From an uncultured Eubacteriales bacterium (GTDB taxonomy: Bacteria > Bacillota > Clostridia > UBA1381): a stretch of 9,185 nucleotides of DNA. Positions 7,677 through 9,185 of the stretch are shown here, piece after piece. Location: positions 1 to 9,185 of the forward strand of contig USPO01000047.1 of the NCBI GenBank assembly GCA_900556575.1, written 5' to 3'. Under the pieces are notes generated by a model that made no database searches, was not told where the DNA came from, and saw only the letters and a list, made by a program, of their open reading frames with translations. Made by a program: the position numbers and the translations under genes. How positions within the stretch are numbered: the first letter of the stretch is position 1; the number at the start of each line of letters is the position of its first letter.

Positions 7677-7913
7677 AAACTGGAATTGAAAATAAAATAA
7701 ATTATATTAAAAAACGAAAAGCTATAAAAAAGCTCAAAAATTATCATTCAAACAGAAACAGATGTAAAAGTATATAACCTAAGCGTAGATGACCCTCGCC
7801 TTTTAAGGCTTTTGGAGTCCATTCTAAAATTTCAGTGGGAGCTATAATCTCCCGCTGAATTCAGAAGCAATGCTCAGATTTAAATGATAATAAACTAAAA
7901 TTAAGTGCTTTCT
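7677..7913. other. Gene-free AT-rich intergenic region
   Basis: No ORF with a credible ribosome binding site is visible on either strand. The region holds AT-rich sequence, a small palindrome GCCTTTTAAGGC followed by TTTT (7798-7813), and the larger hairpin annotated separately at 7831-7859. No tRNA or rRNA similarity was seen. Confidence 0.6.
7824..7859 (-). terminator. Hairpin ending the minus-strand peptide/119-aa unit
   Basis: On the minus strand TTCAGCGGGAG (7849-7859) pairs with CTCCCACTGAA (7831-7841), 11 bp with one wobble, around the loop ATTATAG. It is followed by ATTTTAG, a short T-tract. Its position 54 nt beyond the stop of the 119-aa gene fits a terminator for that transcript. 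Confidence 0.6.
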
Positions 7914-8273
7914 TTATAAATATTCCCTAAATCCCCTGAATTTGAATACTGCTGTTTTAATTGTTATACCATCTTTTGTTTCATCCTTTACAATTCTTTC
8001 ACTGCACGCAGCTATAGTTTTTATCTCCATTTTTTTAAGCTCATTTACCAATGCATATACATATGTGGACTCGCCTTGACACATTACGCATTTGGGGTTA
8101 TACAAACTTACTCTTAGAGCCATATCGTGTGCAAGTGATTTAACCTCTTCAGCCGTAGCAGAGGGAGAAATTAAAGGTGGCTTCATGTCTATTATTTCGC
8201 CATATTGTTCTGCTGCCTTTTTTTGTGTTTCTCCCCAACTGTCACTGCTGTGATTTGATAAATTTAAAAACAT
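7914..8273 (-). CDS. 119-aa cytoplasmic protein, possible CARF-like fold
   Basis: A soluble protein without signal peptide or membrane segment. The start is supported by GAGGATGG just upstream. Visible motifs: N-terminal strand MFLNLSNHSS with an N-L-S-N-H core (4-8); a helix QKKAAEQYGEIID (17-29); a P-rich turn; C62-V-M-C65-Q-G-E-S-T (62-70) entering a helix YVYALVNELKK; ACSER near 89-93; and an F/R-rich end (KFRGFREYL). The alternating strand-helix order with a G-E-x-T segment before a helix resembles single-domain CARF-like or CRISPR-associated small proteins (Csx type), and the N-x-S-N-H opening recalls a family I have seen without a firm function. This is inference; no cas gene is in the window. 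It is the last gene after a run of tiny peptide ORFs, only 30 nt behind the nearest, so co-transcription is likely. Confidence 0.72.
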   Translation of the reverse strand: MFLNLSNHSSDSWGETQKKAAEQYGEIIDMKPPLISPSATAEEVKSLAHDMALRVSLYNPKCVMCQGESTYVYALVNELKKMEIKTIAACSERIVKDETKDGITIKTAVFKFRGFREYL

Positions 8274-8303
8274 ATTACCATCCTCTTTTCTAAATTAATT
8301 TAT

Positions 8304-8381
8304 TTACCAAGATAAAATATCGCCTAAAATGCCCCAAATAGATCCCGTTTCCTCTGATTTTCTCATAATAAAGCCATTCAT
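8304..8381 (-). CDS. Short peptide, 25 aa, IWxILGDILSW family
   Basis: The peptide runs MNGFIMRKSEETGS then IWGILGDILSW, ending in TAA. The ribosome binding site AGAAAGGATGTGAT lies at the right distance before ATG. The N-terminal half is polar and the C-terminal half is a hydrophobic segment bounded by two tryptophans. There is no signal peptide, cysteine or Gly-Gly leader. It is a paralogue of the next peptide upstream (20 of 25 residues identical) and of the truncated one at the window edge. It immediately precedes the 119-aa gene. Size and character suggest a leaderless membrane-active or signalling peptide; this is inference. Confidence 0.75.
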   Translation of the reverse strand: MNGFIMRKSEETGSIWGILGDILSW

Positions 8382-8384
8382 AGT

Positions 8385-8455
8385 ATCACATCCTTTCTGA
8401 AAAATATATAAAGTTAAATCTACCAAGATAAAATATCGCCTAAGATGTCCCAAAT
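8385..8455. repeat. Direct repeat copy 1 (peptide gene end plus spacer)
   Basis: 71 nt covering the end of an IWxILGDILSW-family gene, the spacer and the next ribosome binding site. It matches 9116-9185 with one A-run length difference (five versus four A) and no substitution that I can see. Confidence 0.9.
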
Positions 8456-8497
8456 AGATCCCATTTCCTCTGGTCTTCTCATAATAATGCCGTTCAT
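8420..8497 (-). CDS. Short peptide, 25 aa, IWxILGDILSW family
   Basis: The peptide runs MNGIIMRRPEEMGS then IWDILGDILSW, ending in TAG. It carries a near-perfect ribosome binding site, AAAGGAGGTGATTTT, before ATG. Compared with its downstream paralogue the changes are at residues 4, 8, 9, 12 and 17 (F/I, K/R, S/P, T/M, G/D), all compatible with the reading frame. The C-terminal ILGDILSW is unchanged, which supports translation. The gap to the next peptide gene is 38 nt. Confidence 0.78.
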   Translation of the reverse strand: MNGIIMRRPEEMGSIWDILGDILSW

Positions 8498-8536
8498 AAA
8501 ATCACCTCCTTTCGTTAAATAAATGAATAACCCTTT

Positions 8537-8602
8537 TTACCATAAAATCCAAGGTGATTTCTTGTCATCTGTAAAAGGGAAGTTCATAATAAAGCCACTC
8601 AT
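8537..8602 (-). CDS. Short chimeric peptide, 21 aa
   Basis: The peptide is MSGFIMNFPF-TDDKKSPWILW, ending in TAA. The ribosome binding site and first six codons are almost identical in DNA to those of the 8304-8381 peptide gene (38 nt, one mismatch), but the rest is unrelated except for a Trp-rich end. This looks like a recombinant between an IWxILGDILSW-family 5' module and another sequence, or a decayed family member. The strong ribosome binding site suggests it is still translated. Confidence 0.65.
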   Translation of the reverse strand: MSGFIMNFPFTDDKKSPWILW

Positions 8603-8621
8603 AGTATCACATCCTTTCTGA

Positions 8622-8696
8622 TTAATAAACCCTGCCAAAGTCTTCATGCATAATTAAATTTTCAAAAGTGTTAATAAATAAATCCCATGCTGCCAT
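8622..8696 (-). CDS. Short amphipathic peptide, 24 aa
   Basis: The peptide runs MAAWDLFINTFENLI then MHEDFGRVY. AAAGGAGG begins at the stop codon of the preceding peptide gene, 14 nt upstream, a compact coupled arrangement. Residues W4, F7, I8, F11, L14 and I15 fall on one helix face, with D5, N9 and E12 opposite, giving an amphipathic N-terminal helix similar in type to staphylococcal delta-hemolysin. Net charge is negative. There is no leader or cysteine. Confidence 0.7.
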   Translation of the reverse strand: MAAWDLFINTFENLIMHEDFGRVY

Positions 8697-8710
8697 ATGT
8701 GAAACCTCCT

Positions 8711-8785
8711 TTAAAGCTTTAAATCAATGATAATGTTGTCTAATACCTTAAATACATCCGGGAACATTTTGAATATAGAGTCCAT
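8711..8785 (-). CDS. Short amphipathic peptide, 24 aa, PSM-like
   Basis: The peptide runs MDSIFKMFPDVFKVL then DNIIIDLKL. The ribosome binding site AAGGAGGTGAGG is excellent. Hydrophobic residues at 4, 5, 8, 11, 12, 15, 18, 19 and 22 line one face of an ideal helix, while D10, K13, D16 and D21 are polar; this is the clearest phenol-soluble-modulin-like pattern in the array. One proline at position 9 would bend the helix. The frame is short but the heptad-like regularity and strong ribosome binding site argue for a real gene. Confidence 0.75.
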   Translation of the reverse strand: MDSIFKMFPDVFKVLDNIIIDLKL

Positions 8786-8820
8786 GAAACCTCACCTCCT
8801 TAAAACCGTTTATTGGAAAA

Positions 8821-8868
8821 TCAAAGAAATATTTTTATTGCTAATTCAACAGCTTTTAATGCAGACAT
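8821..8868 (-). CDS. Short cationic amphipathic peptide, 15 aa
   Basis: MSALKAVELAIKIFL, ending in TGA. A strong ribosome binding site, GGAGGTGAG, lies six bases before ATG. Net charge is about +1, with K5, E8 and K12 on one side of a helix and A3, L4, V7, A10, I11 and L15 largely on the other. It is the shortest unit of the array, so as an isolated ORF it would be unconvincing; support comes from the ribosome binding site and from its neighbours. Confidence 0.6.
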   Translation of the reverse strand: MSALKAVELAIKIFL

Positions 8869-8967
8869 GTAACTCACCTCCGTTCAATATATATATCCGA
8901 GTAAAGAGAGAAAAATTGCAAAAACGGAAAAATATTTTTAAAAAGTAACATTTTTTTCTCAGTCAAA

Positions 8968-9021
8968 TTAATCATCTAAAAGTTCATCCAAAACAGCGCC
9001 AATAAGTAATCCGAGTAACAT
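8968..9021 (-). CDS. Short hydrophobic anionic peptide, 17 aa
   Basis: MLLGLLIGAVLDELLDD, ending in TAA. A consensus ribosome binding site, AAGGAGGTGATTTT, is placed before ATG exactly as in the 8420-8497 gene. The first eleven residues are wholly hydrophobic and the end carries four acidic residues (net about -4). This could insert in a membrane or pair with a cationic partner peptide from the same transcript; that pairing is speculation. Confidence 0.7.
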   Translation of the reverse strand: MLLGLLIGAVLDELLDD

Positions 9022-9052
9022 AAAATCACCTCCTTCCAATTAAGTAAGTCCA

Positions 9053-9112
9053 TTAATCTTGTAAAATGCTGCGTAAAACAGTACTGACAGCTAAATTGAT
9101 TAGATTGTTCAT
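9053..9112 (-). CDS. Short amphipathic peptide, 19 aa
   Basis: MNNLINLAVSTVLRSILQD, ending in TAA. The ribosome binding site AGAAAGGATGTGATTTT is shared with the IWxILGDILSW-family genes. Hydrophobic positions 4, 5, 8, 9, 12, 13, 16 and 17 follow a perfect helical 3-4 spacing, with N, S, T, R and Q opposite; net charge is about zero. Confidence 0.7.
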   Translation of the reverse strand: MNNLINLAVSTVLRSILQD

Positions 9113-9115
9113 AAA

Positions 9116-9185
9116 ATCACATCCTTTCTGAAAATATATAAAGTTAAATCTACCAAGATAAAATATCGCCTAAGATGTCCCAAAT
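9116..9185. repeat. Direct repeat copy 2, cut by window edge
   Basis: 70 nt matching 8385-8455 as above; the repeat probably extends past the window. The near-identity indicates a recent duplication or gene conversion within the peptide array. Confidence 0.9.
9150..9185 (-). CDS. Short peptide, IWxILGDILSW family (partial)
   Basis: Only the last 11 codons and TAG are inside the window: IWDILGDILSW, identical at DNA level to the end of the 8420-8497 gene. The start lies beyond base 9185. It shows that the array continues to the right. Confidence 0.75.
   Translation of the reverse strand: MWDILGDILSW

Noticed and set aside
7798..7813. Palindrome GCCTTTTAAGGC followed by TTTT
   Set aside because: The stem is only 4-5 bp with a tiny loop; too weak to call a terminator, and no gene ends just before it on the plus strand.
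8727..8948. Plus-strand 73-codon ORF opposite the peptide genes
   Set aside because: No ribosome binding site, and it runs antisense to three better-supported peptide genes; the peptide-gene signals explain the sequence.
8874..8951. 25-codon minus-strand ORF beginning MLLFKNIFPF
   Set aside because: Right size and hydrophobic, but it lacks the strong ribosome binding site all other units have, and its end overlaps the ribosome binding site of the next peptide. Kept only as part of the gap finding.
8304..9112. Type I toxin or AgrD-type autoinducer as the identity of the peptides
   Set aside because: There are no cysteines for thiolactone formation and no adjacent agrB-like gene. Type I toxins are normally single genes with an antisense RNA rather than a run of well-spaced, strongly translated ORFs. 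Neither can be fully excluded.
8304..9185. CRISPR array as an explanation for the repeats
   Set aside because: The repeats are few, unequally spaced and fall on ribosome binding sites and peptide codons; there is no regular repeat-spacer pattern.

Overview
The window looks like chromosomal DNA of a low-to-mid GC Clostridia member (Lachnospiraceae/Oscillospiraceae-like gut Firmicute). The evidence is an acidic RpoB C-terminus, a Firmicutes-type RpoC without the large proteobacterial trigger-loop insertion, strong AAGGAGGTGAT-type ribosome binding sites, AT-rich intergenic DNA and a DUF2798 membrane protein. The genus cannot be fixed from the sequence alone.

The left half (1-5072, + strand) is core information processing: the 3' end of rpoB, complete rpoC, then yebC, with a small three-helix membrane protein overlapping the yebC end. 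A strong two-way hairpin terminator (5071-5122) separates this block from a convergent minus-strand pair (5121-6781): an unknown 86-aa protein and an RsmF-like RNA m5C methyltransferase. The pair overlaps by ATGA and is driven by a clear extended -10 promoter.

The middle (6840-7670) holds a plus-strand promoter, a structured leader of about 150 nt with a terminator-like hairpin, a DUF2798 four-helix membrane protein and its terminator. The roughly 240 nt to 7913 contain no gene I can support, only hairpins; one of them (7831-7859) probably ends the next minus-strand unit.

The right end (7914-9185, minus strand) is the most unusual part. A run of at least nine very short ORFs (15-25 codons; eight complete, one cut by the window edge) each has its own strong Shine-Dalgarno sequence. 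They encode leaderless, mostly amphipathic-helix peptides reminiscent in size and character of phenol-soluble modulins or leaderless bacteriocins. Three belong to one family ending in W-x-I-L-G-D-I-L-S-W. One is a chimera sharing only the family's ribosome binding site and first six codons, and a 70-nt segment is repeated at the window edge. The last peptide gene is followed 30 nt later by a 119-aa cytoplasmic protein that I suspect, without proof, has a CARF-like fold. I interpret this as a peptide-array operon that expands by duplication and continues beyond the window; it is the best candidate here for an undescribed system.
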